A DNA stretch of 7,379 bases from JAAZNO01 sp964508025 (GTDB taxonomy: Bacteria > Chloroflexota > Anaerolineae > B4-G1 > SLSP01), in the NCBI GenBank assembly GCA_964508025.1, contig CAZDSF010000124.1, positions 1-7,379 of the forward strand. The letters are read 5' to 3'. Shown in pieces: positions 1 to 6,386 of this stretch. The notes under the pieces are model-generated. The model saw only the letters and a list, made by a program, of their open reading frames with translations, did not search any database and had not been told where the DNA came from. A program made the translations under genes and the position numbers. Numbering within the stretch: position 1 is the first letter of the stretch; each line of letters begins with the position of its first letter.

Positions 1-610
1 TGACAAAACCCGGCAACACTGCGCTCTCCAATTCGCCCGTGCGAGCTTTCACAGCCAGTTCATATTTCCCTTCTTGGAGAATGTACTGTTCTACAAATTC
101 CTCTTCTGGGTCAATGATCCAGTATTCGCCAACATCGTGAAGGGCATAGTCCTCAAACTTAACCCCTCTATCGTTGGCTTCGGTCGCTGGTGAGAGGATT
201 TCCACTACCATATCCGGCGCAGGAAATTTGATCTGTTGGGATGTGAAATGCTGCGCTTTCGCTGGCGCGAAATAGCAGATATCTGGCTCGTAGTCGTTGC
301 GCGTCAAAGTGACAAGCATTTTTTCATGCCCTACAAAGCCAAGATTATGTTTGCGCACATACACATCCAGTAAAGCCAGTAAATGCTTTCCCACAAGTGT
401 ATGACAAAAGCGCACTGGCGAATGCACAATCACCTCCCCGTTGATAAATTCCACTTTTTGCTCTTCGGAGATTTCCTCGTAGAAACGCTCGCGCCGGGCC
501 CGCTCCGTTTCCATCAGGGTCTGCAACTGCTGGGTATAGAACGGCAGGCGCGGCGAACGCAACAAGGGGCGCAGTTCGGGCATTTCTAGCGCAATCGCCG
601 GTATGGACAT
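1..610 (-). CDS. Uma2-family (DUF820) PD-(D/E)XK nuclease-like protein, C-terminus cut by window edge
   Basis: Translation from the ATG at 610 runs 203 codons without a stop and leaves the window. Residues 50-203 match the Uma2 (DUF820) pattern: EFINGEV near 54-60, EPD with Asp110, PDMVVEILSP with Glu137, Lys151 in VKFEDYA, then GEYWIIDP and a late LPGF. Asp110, Glu137 and Lys151 fit the PD-(D/E)XK metal-binding triad, so the nuclease core looks intact. About 45 residues precede the usual start of the domain. A strong ribosome-binding site (GGAGGTGA, 614-621) fixes the start. The family is very expanded in Cyanobacteria and Chloroflexota and is mostly of unknown role; it is often linked to mobile DNA. 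Nothing ties it to the upstream catabolic genes, and a GC-rich hairpin separates it from them. Confidence 0.92.
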   Translation of the reverse strand, partial: MSIPAIALEMPELRPLLRSPRLPFYTQQLQTLMETERARRERFYEEISEEQKVEFINGEVIVHSPVRFCHTLVGKHLLALLDVYVRKHNLGFVGHEKMLVTLTRNDYEPDICYFAPAKAQHFTSQQIKFPAPDMVVEILSPATEANDRGVKFEDYALHDVGEYWIIDPEEEFVEQYILQEGKYELAVKARTGELESAVLPGFV

Positions 611-626
611 CTCTCACCTCCAGTTA

Positions 627-660
627 CCCGCGCGAAGGAGGGTAAGCTCTTTCGCGCGGG
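627..660 (-). terminator. GC-rich hairpin between DUF35 and Uma2 genes, possible terminator or attenuator
   Basis: A perfect 10-bp inverted repeat (CCCGCGCGAA at 627-636, TTCGCGCGGG at 651-660) begins 13 nt after the stop of the DUF35 gene. It is the most GC-rich hairpin in the window and marks the likely end of the catabolic unit. On the minus strand it is followed by TAACTGGAGG, not a T-run, so a classical intrinsic terminator is not shown. It could slow polymerase, protect the 3' end of the upstream message, or be an attenuator for Uma2. Confidence 0.5.
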
Positions 661-672
661 ATGTTACATCTA

Positions 673-1026
673 CTATACCACAGGCTTGAATTTCAAGCCA
701 TACACCGGCTCGCCGAAAACATAGCGCACCGGTTGCCACTCCGCCTGGAGCGTCATACCCGTATGCAGCGGCGCGCCGTCGGGCGCATCAATCTGCCCCA
801 TCGCCTTGACGCCATTCTCGAACTGCCCCACGCCAATGTACAGGAAACGCTCATCAAAGCCCCACGGTAGGTTGAAGATCTGCGTGTAGGTCAGCAGCGT
901 CACATTCCCCTCTGGATGCAGCGGCTCGAACTCGCGGTGCTTGCAGGTCAGGCAACGCTCGTGTTTTGGGTAGTGGATGCGTCCGCATTTCTTGCATTTA
1001 TAAGCTACTATTTTGATGTCACTCAT
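673..1026 (-). CDS. DUF35 zinc-ribbon/OB-fold protein, thiolase partner
   Basis: This 117-residue protein has an N-terminal rubredoxin-like zinc ribbon with four cysteines (C11-x2-C14 and C25-x2-C28, in YKCKKCGRIHYPKHERCLTC) followed by a DUF35-type OB-fold (about 40-117, including WGFDERFLYIGVGQF). In Archaea and many bacteria such proteins bind thiolase-fold enzymes and help CoA substrate transfer, as in the acetoacetyl-CoA thiolase/HMG-CoA synthase complex, PhlB, and the Ltp2-type aldolase partners. The thiolase-like gene lies just upstream, separated only by a four-helix-bundle gene. The ATG at 1026 is preceded by GGGAG at 6 nt spacing; the open frame extends 27 codons further upstream, but those codons are mostly read-through of an octamer repeat and are not counted. 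Confidence 0.88.
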   Translation of the reverse strand: MSDIKIVAYKCKKCGRIHYPKHERCLTCKHREFEPLHPEGNVTLLTYTQIFNLPWGFDERFLYIGVGQFENGVKAMGQIDAPDGAPLHTGMTLQAEWQPVRYVFGEPVYGLKFKPVV

Positions 1027-1065
1027 AGTTTTCTCCCTTTCAGGTCTGCTAGAAGGCAAATCTAA

Positions 1066-1110
1066 AAATCTGCAAATCTGCAAATCTGCAAATCTGCAAA
1101 TCTGCAAATC
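1066..1110. repeat. Octamer tandem repeat (AAATCTGC), about 5.5 copies
   Basis: Five uninterrupted copies of AAATCTGC (1066-1105) and a partial sixth (AAATC) fill the middle of the 93-nt spacer between the four-helix-bundle gene and the DUF35 gene. On the transcribed strand the unit is GCAGATTT. The array is nearly complementary to the octamer array at 1553-1580 on the other side of the four-helix-bundle gene. Confidence 0.95.
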
Positions 1111-1119
1111 GCAGAGAGT

Positions 1120-1536
1120 TCAGCGAAGTTTGGCGCTTGAGTTTTGAATTTCTGTTACCAGCAGTGCGATCACTTCGCTCAACAGGTTCAGGCGATGGTC
1201 AAGTACATCTGGTTTGAGCAGAGCCTTTGCGCGGTAGTACCAGCCTTTGCTTTCGCGAGCGGAGCCAAGCGCAATACGCAAAAAATACAATCGGTCTTTG
1301 CCATACCCACGCCCGGACCCTTCCTCAATGTTTGCCGCAATGGAACCGGCACTGCGAATCAGCTGCTGCGCCACTGATTTTCCTAACGGATGCGCCAACA
1401 ACTGTTCACAATCCTGCCAACAAACATCGTAGGCAAACAAGGCTTTACGATACCCAAAGAACTTCCACACCTCTTCACTGGTGATTTGTCCCGGAACCGT
1501 CACCACCCAAGCCTCGTAATTGCTCAATCGCTCCAT
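1120..1536 (-). CDS. Four-helix-bundle protein (S23 / 23S rRNA intervening-sequence protein family)
   Basis: The 138-residue protein carries the family signature: QLIRSAGSIAANIEEGSGRG at 58-77, then YFLRIALGSARESKGWYYRA at 84-103, with a final long helix at about 111-132. These proteins form four-helix bundles and were first found encoded in intervening sequences within 23S rRNA genes; Avd of diversity-generating retroelements is a relative. Their function is not settled, though nucleic acid binding is suspected. The ATG at 1536 is preceded by GAGG at 8 nt; a much longer open frame upstream is antisense shadow of the thiolase gene and is rejected. The gene sits between the thiolase and its probable DUF35 partner, bounded on both sides by octamer arrays in inverted orientation, and looks like an insertion. 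No reverse transcriptase or template repeat is in the window. Confidence 0.88.
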   Translation of the reverse strand: MERLSNYEAWVVTVPGQITSEEVWKFFGYRKALFAYDVCWQDCEQLLAHPLGKSVAQQLIRSAGSIAANIEEGSGRGYGKDRLYFLRIALGSARESKGWYYRAKALLKPDVLDHRLNLLSEVIALLVTEIQNSSAKLR

Positions 1537-1552
1537 CCTCGCAACCTCTCCC

Positions 1553-1580
1553 GATTTGCTGATTTTTTGATTTGCTGATT
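1553..1580. repeat. Degenerate octamer array (GATTTGCT), inverted partner of 1066-1110
   Basis: The 28 nt hold two copies of GATTTGCTGATT separated by TTTT, a period-8 pattern. It begins 2 nt after the thiolase stop codon. Compared with the reverse complement of 1083-1110 it matches at 23 of 28 positions, counted by eye, so the two arrays are inverted copies flanking the four-helix-bundle gene. Confidence 0.85.
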
Positions 1581-1582
1581 CG

Positions 1583-2770
1583 CTACTTCTCCCCCCGTTT
1601 GAGAACAAACGCCACGACGTTGTTGCCGAAGCCGCCGAAGTTGATGCTGAAGCCCGCCTTGGCGCCCTTGACCTGGCGCTCTTTGGGCAGATCATGCCGC
1701 AACTGCCAGGTGAGCTCCACCACTTGCGCCACGCCCGTCGCGCCGACGGGATGCCCGCGCGCCTTGAGGCCGCCGGAAACGTTGATCGGCAGCTGCCCGC
1801 CGAGCTTCGTCTTGCCGGCCAGCACCGCCTTGCCGCCCTCGCCCTTCTTGAAAAAGCCCACATGCTCGCTCTCAGCGATCTCCAGAATCGTGAAGGCATC
1901 GTGCAGTTCCGCCAGGCTGATGTCCTCCGGCTTCATCTTGGCCCGCTCAAACGCCTGCTGCGCCGCGAGCGTCACCGCCTTGAGGTCGGTGGGGTCGTCG
2001 CGCTCCGCCAGCGTGTGCGTGTCCGTCGCCTGGCCGAAGCCCGCCACAATCACCGGCACGTTCTTGGTGAGCTCCTTCACGCGATCCAGCGGACACAGAA
2101 TGAGCGCCGCTGCGCCGTCGCTCACCGGGCACAAATCGTACAAGTGCAGCGGATCAGCAGCAGGCGGGTTGTTGACCACAGCATGGGGGCTATCGTAAAT
2201 GCCCTCCTTCGTGATCATAAGCTCAACGTGAGCGTAAGGGTTGAGCGCACCCATCATCTGGTTCTTGACGGCGATTTCCACCAACATCTCGCGGGTAACG
2301 CCGTATTTCTCCATGTAGAGCCGGGTGAACATCCCCGCCATGCCGGGGAGCGTGATGCCGTAAGGGTACTCAGTCTCCGGGTGGGTCAGCGTGGCGACGA
2401 AATCGGTCGCGCGCCAGCCGGTCACTTCGCGCATCTTCTCGCCGCCGGCCACCAACACCACATCGTAGTAGCCGGAAGCCACCGCCAGCACGCCATTCTT
2501 GATGGCCGAACCGCCCGAAGCCGGCCCATTCTCCACCAAATCGGCAGCGGCGGGGAGCAGGCTCAAGCGATCCACCAACGCGCTGGCGATGGCGGTCTGG
2601 CGTTGAATCACGCCGCCGCCCATGTTGGCAACGTAGAGCGCATCCACCGCTTCCACGCCCGCATCATCCAAGGCCTTCATCGAAGCATAAGCCAGCATAT
2701 CCACCAGCGTATCTTGATCGCGGCGTCCGAAGGGAATCATCCCCACGCCGATAATGGCTACATCACGCAT
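1583..2770 (-). CDS. SCP2/archaeal-type thiolase-fold protein lacking the nucleophilic cysteine
   Basis: The 395-residue, full-length protein has the thiolase fold: N-terminal AIIGVGMIPFG; ASGYYDVVLVAGGEKM at 98-113; CPVSDGAAALIL at 214-225; HDAF at 290-293; GGLKARGHPVGATG at 333-346; and a glycine-rich end (NFGGFGNN, 377-384). It most resembles the non-specific lipid-transfer (SCP-x) and archaeal acetyl-CoA acetyltransferase branch that works with DUF35 proteins. The position of the acyl-accepting Cys (family CASG) reads GPASGG with Pro83, and the second catalytic Cys of biosynthetic thiolases is also absent, while His290 and His340 remain. Normal Claisen or thiolytic chemistry through an acyl-Cys is therefore unlikely; a retro-aldolase or scaffold role is possible. 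The start is coupled to the upstream gene: its TAG is 3 nt before this ATG and GGGGAGG overlaps that end. Confidence 0.9.
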   Translation of the reverse strand: MRDVAIIGVGMIPFGRRDQDTLVDMLAYASMKALDDAGVEAVDALYVANMGGGVIQRQTAIASALVDRLSLLPAAADLVENGPASGGSAIKNGVLAVASGYYDVVLVAGGEKMREVTGWRATDFVATLTHPETEYPYGITLPGMAGMFTRLYMEKYGVTREMLVEIAVKNQMMGALNPYAHVELMITKEGIYDSPHAVVNNPPAADPLHLYDLCPVSDGAAALILCPLDRVKELTKNVPVIVAGFGQATDTHTLAERDDPTDLKAVTLAAQQAFERAKMKPEDISLAELHDAFTILEIAESEHVGFFKKGEGGKAVLAGKTKLGGQLPINVSGGLKARGHPVGATGVAQVVELTWQLRHDLPKERQVKGAKAGFSINFGGFGNNVVAFVLKRGEK

Positions 2771-2773
2771 CTC

Positions 2774-3463
2774 CTACCTCCCCTTCAGCCCGGCGATTTT
2801 CTCGCGGATGTCCGCTTCGCTGGCAATGATGATCTCGCGCTGCGCCACTTCGAGCAGCTCCGGCGGCACGGGCCGGTCGCCCACCACCAGGCGCGGCTTT
2901 GTCTCGAAGTACAGTTCCCGCGTGAGGCGATACGAGAGCGGGCCGCCCAGCTCATGCGGGATGTCCGTCGGCTCCAGGCCATACTCGATCATCCACCGGC
3001 GGAAACCGATGGGACTTTCAGCCACGATGAGCACTTCCTCTTGCCCCAGGTACTCGATGTGGTGCTCCATCTTGGCGGCGAAGAGGTGCGCACCCACACG
3101 CAGCCCGCGATCAATGGCGAGCGTGTGCAGGCTCATGCCGGTCTTCTGGCTGTACATCCGGCTGTTGACGATACCCACCAGGATGCCATCTACCTGCCCG
3201 ACCAGACAGAACTCGTTGGCCGTGCGGTAAGTGTACATGCCCAGCAACTCGGAGTAGAGCCGCGAGCCGACGATGTCGTAGAAATCTTTGGGGATGAACA
3301 GCGTGGGATGGACGGCCTTGAGCAGCGTGGGGATTTCCTCCCGGTGCGCCTCGCGGACCACCATCTTCTTGCCATTGGCGAGCGTAATCACCTTTGGCGG
3401 ATACGGCGCCATCGGCAAAGACGGCGGACGTAACATGAGTTCCAATTCCATATCTACTGCCAT
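2774..3463 (-). CDS. GNAT-like acyltransferase-fold protein (uncertain)
   Basis: This 229-residue protein is not confidently assigned. Residues about 34-160 have the shape of a GNAT N-acetyltransferase: MVVREAHREEIPTLLKAV at the start of the domain, FCLVGQVDGILVGIVNSRMY as the central strands, then LHTLAIDRGLRVGAHLFAAK (112-131) where the acetyl-CoA pyrophosphate loop would lie, and SPIGFRRWMIEYGLEP as the late helix. The loop reads RGLRVGA rather than the usual Q/R-x-x-G-x-G/A, so CoA binding is not certain. The C-terminus (about 185-229) is a charged helical tail. An upstream in-frame ATG at 3478 was rejected because AAGGAG lies between it and the ATG at 3463 with ideal spacing. It ends 3 nt before the thiolase-like gene, so the two are very likely translationally coupled and work in the same step or complex. 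Confidence 0.55.
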   Translation of the reverse strand: MAVDMELELMLRPPSLPMAPYPPKVITLANGKKMVVREAHREEIPTLLKAVHPTLFIPKDFYDIVGSRLYSELLGMYTYRTANEFCLVGQVDGILVGIVNSRMYSQKTGMSLHTLAIDRGLRVGAHLFAAKMEHHIEYLGQEEVLIVAESPIGFRRWMIEYGLEPTDIPHELGGPLSYRLTRELYFETKPRLVVGDRPVPPELLEVAQREIIIASEADIREKIAGLKGR

Positions 3464-3469
3464 ACAGAT

Positions 3470-3475
3470 CTCCTT
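3470..3475 (-). promoter_or_regulatory. Ribosome-binding site AAGGAG that sets the start of the GNAT-like gene
   Basis: AAGGAG ends 6 nt before the ATG at 3463. It lies downstream of the alternative ATG at 3478, which it rules out as the main start. Confidence 0.8.
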
Positions 3476-3483
3476 CAAATAAA

Positions 3484-3546
3484 AGTTGAAAGTTCAAAGT
3501 TTGAAAGTTGAAAGTTCGAGAACGTGTAACTTTCAACTTTCAACTT
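3484..3546. repeat. Inverted heptamer array (GTTGAAA / TTTCAAC) forming a 16-bp hairpin
   Basis: Nearly the whole spacer between the cyclase gene and the GNAT-like gene is made of GTTGAAA-type heptamers on the left and TTTCAAC heptamers on the right. Positions 3501-3516 and 3528-3543 are perfectly complementary over 16 bp, with an 11-nt loop (CGAGAACGTGT). On the transcribed strand no T-run follows, so it is not a standard terminator. It has the same layout as the arrays that flank the four-helix-bundle cassettes, but with no gene inside. Confidence 0.93.
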
Positions 3547-3555
3547 GTAACATCC

Positions 3556-4431
3556 TTAGCGCGCCTTCACCTGCGCGTTGAGATTCGCCACATGCTGCGG
3601 GTTGTAGGCGTCGCCGAACTTGGTCTTGGGCAGCTCCGCTTTCTTCTGCATCAAGTCTTCGTATTCGTCATCGTCTACAAAAGCCACGCAGCGCCCGATG
3701 CTCGATTCGCCATCCACGAAGCGCCAGGGGAAGAAGCCGATCTGCACGCGCCGGTTCACGATCAGGTCGAGGTCGCCGCCGAGACACTCCGCGTGGATGA
3801 TGCCATCGGGGAACATCTCGATGTGCATGAGCTGGTACTTCGTGTCGTCGAAGATATCGGCCAACCCGCCGCCGTACTTCTTTTGGAAGTGCGCTTCGGC
3901 CTGCTTGGCCTGGCGCGGCATCCACTGGCGAATGATGGTGTTCATCGGGTGATCCGCACTGCCGCAATCCACGCCAATCCAGCGCAGCTCCTTCTTCTTC
4001 GCCCACTCGGCGAACTCGCGATCCGGGCCGGGATGCTGCACCATATAGCGGATCTCATCAGCAGTGGGATGATCCCAACCAAAATGGTGGAAACCGGTGT
4101 GGATGATGAGGATATCGCCCTGCTTCACCTCCACCTTGTCCTCAATCATCTCTGACGTGTAGATATCGTAGTCGGCGACCACATCCGAGAGATCTACAAT
4201 CGCGGCTTCATGGACAAGGAAATCCATATCCAGATCGGCCATATCCTTGCCAGCGGTGAAGAAGTGAATCTCGCCATCCAAGTGCGTGCCCAGGTGGTTC
4301 GAGTGGGTCAACAACTGCCCATTCGCGCCGTTGGGCGCCAGCCGCTTGAAATACTTCACTTGCAGCGGCTCATACGTCGGCCACGCGGGGGTGGCAATTC
4401 CGAGGGGAATCGTCAAATCCAGTAACTTCAT
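3556..4431 (-). CDS. Cyclase-family metal-dependent hydrolase (kynurenine formamidase / isatin hydrolase superfamily)
   Basis: The 291-residue protein opens with LLDLTIPLG and carries the cyclase-family metal motif H46-x-G-T-H50-x-D52-x3-H56-F, in which His46, His50 and Asp52 are the expected metal ligands. The usual Pro before the last His is Ile here (DGEIHF). Further family features are GDILIIHTGFHHFGWD near 104-119, IGVDCGSADHP near 152-162, and HAECLGGDLD near 213-222. Members hydrolyse formyl-amide, cyclic imide or lactam bonds with Mn or Zn. At about 290 residues it is longer than kynurenine formamidase (about 210), as are several uncharacterised cyclase proteins from degradation clusters. 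AGGAGG at 4439-4444 lies 7 nt before the ATG. With FdrA/DUF1116 upstream and thiolase/DUF35 downstream, a ring- or amide-opening step is the simplest proposal; the substrate is unknown. Confidence 0.88.
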   Translation of the reverse strand: MKLLDLTIPLGIATPAWPTYEPLQVKYFKRLAPNGANGQLLTHSNHLGTHLDGEIHFFTAGKDMADLDMDFLVHEAAIVDLSDVVADYDIYTSEMIEDKVEVKQGDILIIHTGFHHFGWDHPTADEIRYMVQHPGPDREFAEWAKKKELRWIGVDCGSADHPMNTIIRQWMPRQAKQAEAHFQKKYGGGLADIFDDTKYQLMHIEMFPDGIIHAECLGGDLDLIVNRRVQIGFFPWRFVDGESSIGRCVAFVDDDEYEDLMQKKAELPKTKFGDAYNPQHVANLNAQVKAR

Positions 4432-4479
4432 GCGAAAACCTCCTGTAAAAGATGTGAAAATCTCCCGGTTGATGGATAT

Positions 4480-4896
4480 CTACCGGCATGAATACGAGCC
4501 ACTATGAATCACGAGCACTTCATCGCTCAGCTTGAGCCAGATTCCCAGGCTTGAGCCAATAGGGGTGCGATAGAATTCAGCCTGAAGTGTACCACGTCCC
4601 AGCGGGCCTGAGATAGTCGTTGAAAAGCGTCCCTGGCGCAATCCACCGCCGCTTTCGAAATACGGCATCCAGGCGAACAAGCCCGGTGTAAGCGGTTCGC
4701 CGATGCGCGCCGCGACCTGACGATCCTGTTCAGCAATGCGTAGCACACAAGCGTATTCGTCCGTGGTTTTGATCGAGAAACCAAAAACATAGAGCAAGAT
4801 AAGCGGGACGAGAGCAAACAACGCCAGCATCCAGGCGAACTTGCCGAGTCGCTGCACCGCCTGCTTGAGCGAGAAGTCCTGGCTCAGATCATCCAC
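4480..4896 (-). CDS. Small membrane-anchored protein with Coa1-like domain
   Basis: Read from the GTG at 4896 this is a 138-residue protein with a short cytoplasmic N-terminus, one hydrophobic helix (about 20-40, WMLALFALVPLILLYVFGFS) and a C-terminal domain expected outside the membrane. The domain (EYACVLRIAEQD, AARIGEPLTPGLF, GRFSTTISGPLGRGTLQAEF, IWLKLSDEVLVI) resembles the cytochrome oxidase assembly Coa1/Tim21-like pattern of 'x-x-lG-P-i-x-x-G ... i-x-v-x-G-p-k-G-x-G ... W'. In bacteria such domains are widespread and mostly uncharacterised. The open frame continues 28 codons upstream to a GTG at 4980, but that stretch translates heptamer repeat, so the start after AGGAGGG is preferred. 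Why it lies inside a catabolic run is unknown; it may be a passenger. Confidence 0.7.
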   Translation of the reverse strand: MDDLSQDFSLKQAVQRLGKFAWMLALFALVPLILLYVFGFSIKTTDEYACVLRIAEQDRQVAARIGEPLTPGLFAWMPYFESGGGLRQGRFSTTISGPLGRGTLQAEFYRTPIGSSLGIWLKLSDEVLVIHSGSYSCR

Positions 4897-4906
4897 GCCT
4901 ATGTCG

Positions 4907-4913
4907 CCCTCCT
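4907..4913 (-). promoter_or_regulatory. Ribosome-binding site AGGAGGG supporting the GTG start of the Coa1-like gene
   Basis: AGGAGGG lies 10 nt before the GTG at 4896. No comparable site precedes the upstream GTG and ATG codons at 4980-4968, which lie within the repeat hairpin. Confidence 0.6.
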
Positions 4914-4939
4914 GCCACGGAGATAATGGTAATGAGTGA

Positions 4940-4983
4940 GGGGTAATGGGTAATGGGTAAAAGTCCCCATCACCCATCACCCC
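4940..4983 (-). repeat. Inverted heptamer array (GGGTAAT / CCCATCA) with a hairpin overlapping the DUF1116 stop codon
   Basis: The arms 4940-4957 and 4966-4983 are 18 nt long with an 8-nt loop. Sixteen positions are Watson-Crick pairs. The other two (4945/4978 and 4952/4971) are A-C clashes on the plus strand but G-U wobbles in minus-strand RNA, so the stem is fully paired only in the sense transcript. The TGA of the DUF1116 gene (4979-4977) is inside the arm. More degenerate GGTAATG units extend to about 4925. It could be a 3'-end stabiliser or processing site between two genes. Confidence 0.88.
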
Positions 4984-6368
4984 TGACCCTTCAACGCCGC
5001 AAACACATCCTCAAAACACTTCTTGGGCGCGCGCGTGAGGCCCGCCCCCACCATGCCCACGCCCGGCTCTTTGTGCGCGATGCCGGTGTTGATGAAGGGC
5101 AGGATGCCCGTCGCCATCACCTTGCGCACGTCAATGCCCAGCGGCGCGCCCCGGAAGTTGAGCGTGGGAATCGTGAAGAACTCGTGCTCGCCTGCCGTGA
5201 TCTGGTACATCTCCTGCGTCACGCTCAGCGCGAGCGAGGCCGTGCCGCCCACAAACTTGACGATGGCTGGGGCCGCTGCCATCGCAAAGCCGCCCACCCC
5301 GCCCGTCTCGGTGATGCTGGAATCGCCGATGTCGGGGTTCGCATCCTTCTCGGTGAAGCCCGGCAGCCACAGCCCCTCGACGATGGGCGCGGGCGCAACG
5401 AACCACTTATCGGGCATGGAGGCCACGCGGATGCCGAAATCCGTCCCATTGCGCGCCATCACTGTTACCAGCGTGCAGCCTTCCGTGCCTTCGGCCACTT
5501 CGAGCATAGACTTGATCGCCGGCATGGAAAGGTTCAGGAAGAAGTGATCGTTGCTGTCAATGAATTTCAACACCGCCACAGCGGTTTCGTTACGCGAGGT
5601 TTGAATGATCGCCGTCATCAGCTGGCGGATGAGCAGTGACGTGGCCGCGCGGTTGCGATTGTGGCCCTCATCGCCCATGTGCAACGCCTGCGCCAGGATG
5701 CTGCGCAGATCAATCGGCCCGGTGACTTCCAGCGCGCGCGCCAGCGCCGGGTAGAGCTCCTGCTCCATCCACTTGAGGTGGGCCAGCACCGCGTCGCCAT
5801 ACGCACCGTAGCGCAGCACCTTGCCCAGCCCTTCGTTCTGCGTGGCGTAGGTCACATTGCCGAAGGTATCGTTGCGGATCATGAAGACCGGCATCGAGGG
5901 CGAGATAATCCCCGCCATCGGTCCCACGGCGTGATGATGATGGCACGGATCAAACGTGAACGCACCCGCCGCCGCCATCTCCGCCGCTTCTTCATAAGTC
6001 TGCGCCCAGCCCTCATAGACCGCCGCGCCCATCACCGCGCCGCGCATCGGGCCGCACATGCGCTCCCAGCCGATAGGCGGCCCGGCGTGCAGGATCATGC
6101 GCTCGCCCATATTCGGGATCACCTCGCGGGCGATGCCCATCCCCACCAACAACGGGCGGCCCTTGCGGATGCGCTCCACCGCCGCGGCGTTGATCGCGTC
6201 AATCTCCGCGCCCGCCGCCGTGTGCGTCAGCTCCACATAGCCTTCCAACGGCGGACGCCAATCCACATGCACTACCGCCGTGCCTTGATCTTCCAGGCTC
6301 TCTGCAAAACTCTCTAGTCCGACATTCACAGCCTTCAAAGGCTGACCAAACAAGTCTTGTATTGGCAT
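4977..6368 (-). CDS. DUF1116 protein, YlbE/AllG-like subunit of an FdrA-type carbamoyltransferase
   Basis: The 463-residue protein has the clear DUF1116 signatures: FDPCHHHHAVGPMAGIISPS (139-158), ALHMGDEGHNRNRAATSLL (228-246), SITETGGVGGFAMAAAPAIV (351-370) and FRGAPLGIDVRKV (405-417). In E. coli the family member YlbE (AllG) acts with FdrA (AllF) and YlbF (AllH, DUF2877) as oxamate carbamoyltransferase, turning oxalurate and phosphate into oxamate and carbamoyl phosphate at the end of anaerobic allantoin breakdown. An FdrA C-terminus lies about 840 bp upstream, but the pair is interrupted by an MNT/four-helix-bundle cassette. No DUF2877 gene is seen in the window, so the reaction may differ or the third subunit may lie elsewhere. 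The protein is somewhat longer than YlbE (about 420). AGGAGTGA at 6373-6380 sets the start; the stop lies in a heptamer hairpin. Confidence 0.93.
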   Translation of the reverse strand: MPIQDLFGQPLKAVNVGLESFAESLEDQGTAVVHVDWRPPLEGYVELTHTAAGAEIDAINAAAVERIRKGRPLLVGMGIAREVIPNMGERMILHAGPPIGWERMCGPMRGAVMGAAVYEGWAQTYEEAAEMAAAGAFTFDPCHHHHAVGPMAGIISPSMPVFMIRNDTFGNVTYATQNEGLGKVLRYGAYGDAVLAHLKWMEQELYPALARALEVTGPIDLRSILAQALHMGDEGHNRNRAATSLLIRQLMTAIIQTSRNETAVAVLKFIDSNDHFFLNLSMPAIKSMLEVAEGTEGCTLVTVMARNGTDFGIRVASMPDKWFVAPAPIVEGLWLPGFTEKDANPDIGDSSITETGGVGGFAMAAAPAIVKFVGGTASLALSVTQEMYQITAGEHEFFTIPTLNFRGAPLGIDVRKVMATGILPFINTGIAHKEPGVGMVGAGLTRAPKKCFEDVFAALKGQG

Positions 6369-6386
6369 AAAATCACTCCTCGTTCA

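Noticed and set aside
1066..1110. Octamer array as a CRISPR
   Set aside because: The units are 8 nt and directly abutting, with no spacers, and no cas gene is present.
1120..1536. Avd-like accessory protein of a diversity-generating retroelement
   Set aside because: No reverse transcriptase, template/variable repeat or variable target gene is seen in the window.
1537..1899. N-terminal extension of the four-helix-bundle protein by 121 codons
   Set aside because: The extension is Arg/Ser/Ala-rich antisense-type translation overlapping the thiolase gene in another frame; family length and the ribosome-binding site favour the ATG at 1536.
1694..3433. Long plus-strand open frame of 579 codons opposite the thiolase and GNAT-like genes
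   Set aside because: It is His/Arg/Ala-rich with no recognisable domain, crosses two well-supported minus-strand genes, and is a GC-rich antisense shadow.
4465..4486. CCGGT/ACCGG inverted repeat at the end of the Coa1-like gene
   Set aside because: Only a 5-bp stem with a 12-nt loop, partly inside the coding end; too weak to call a terminator or operator.
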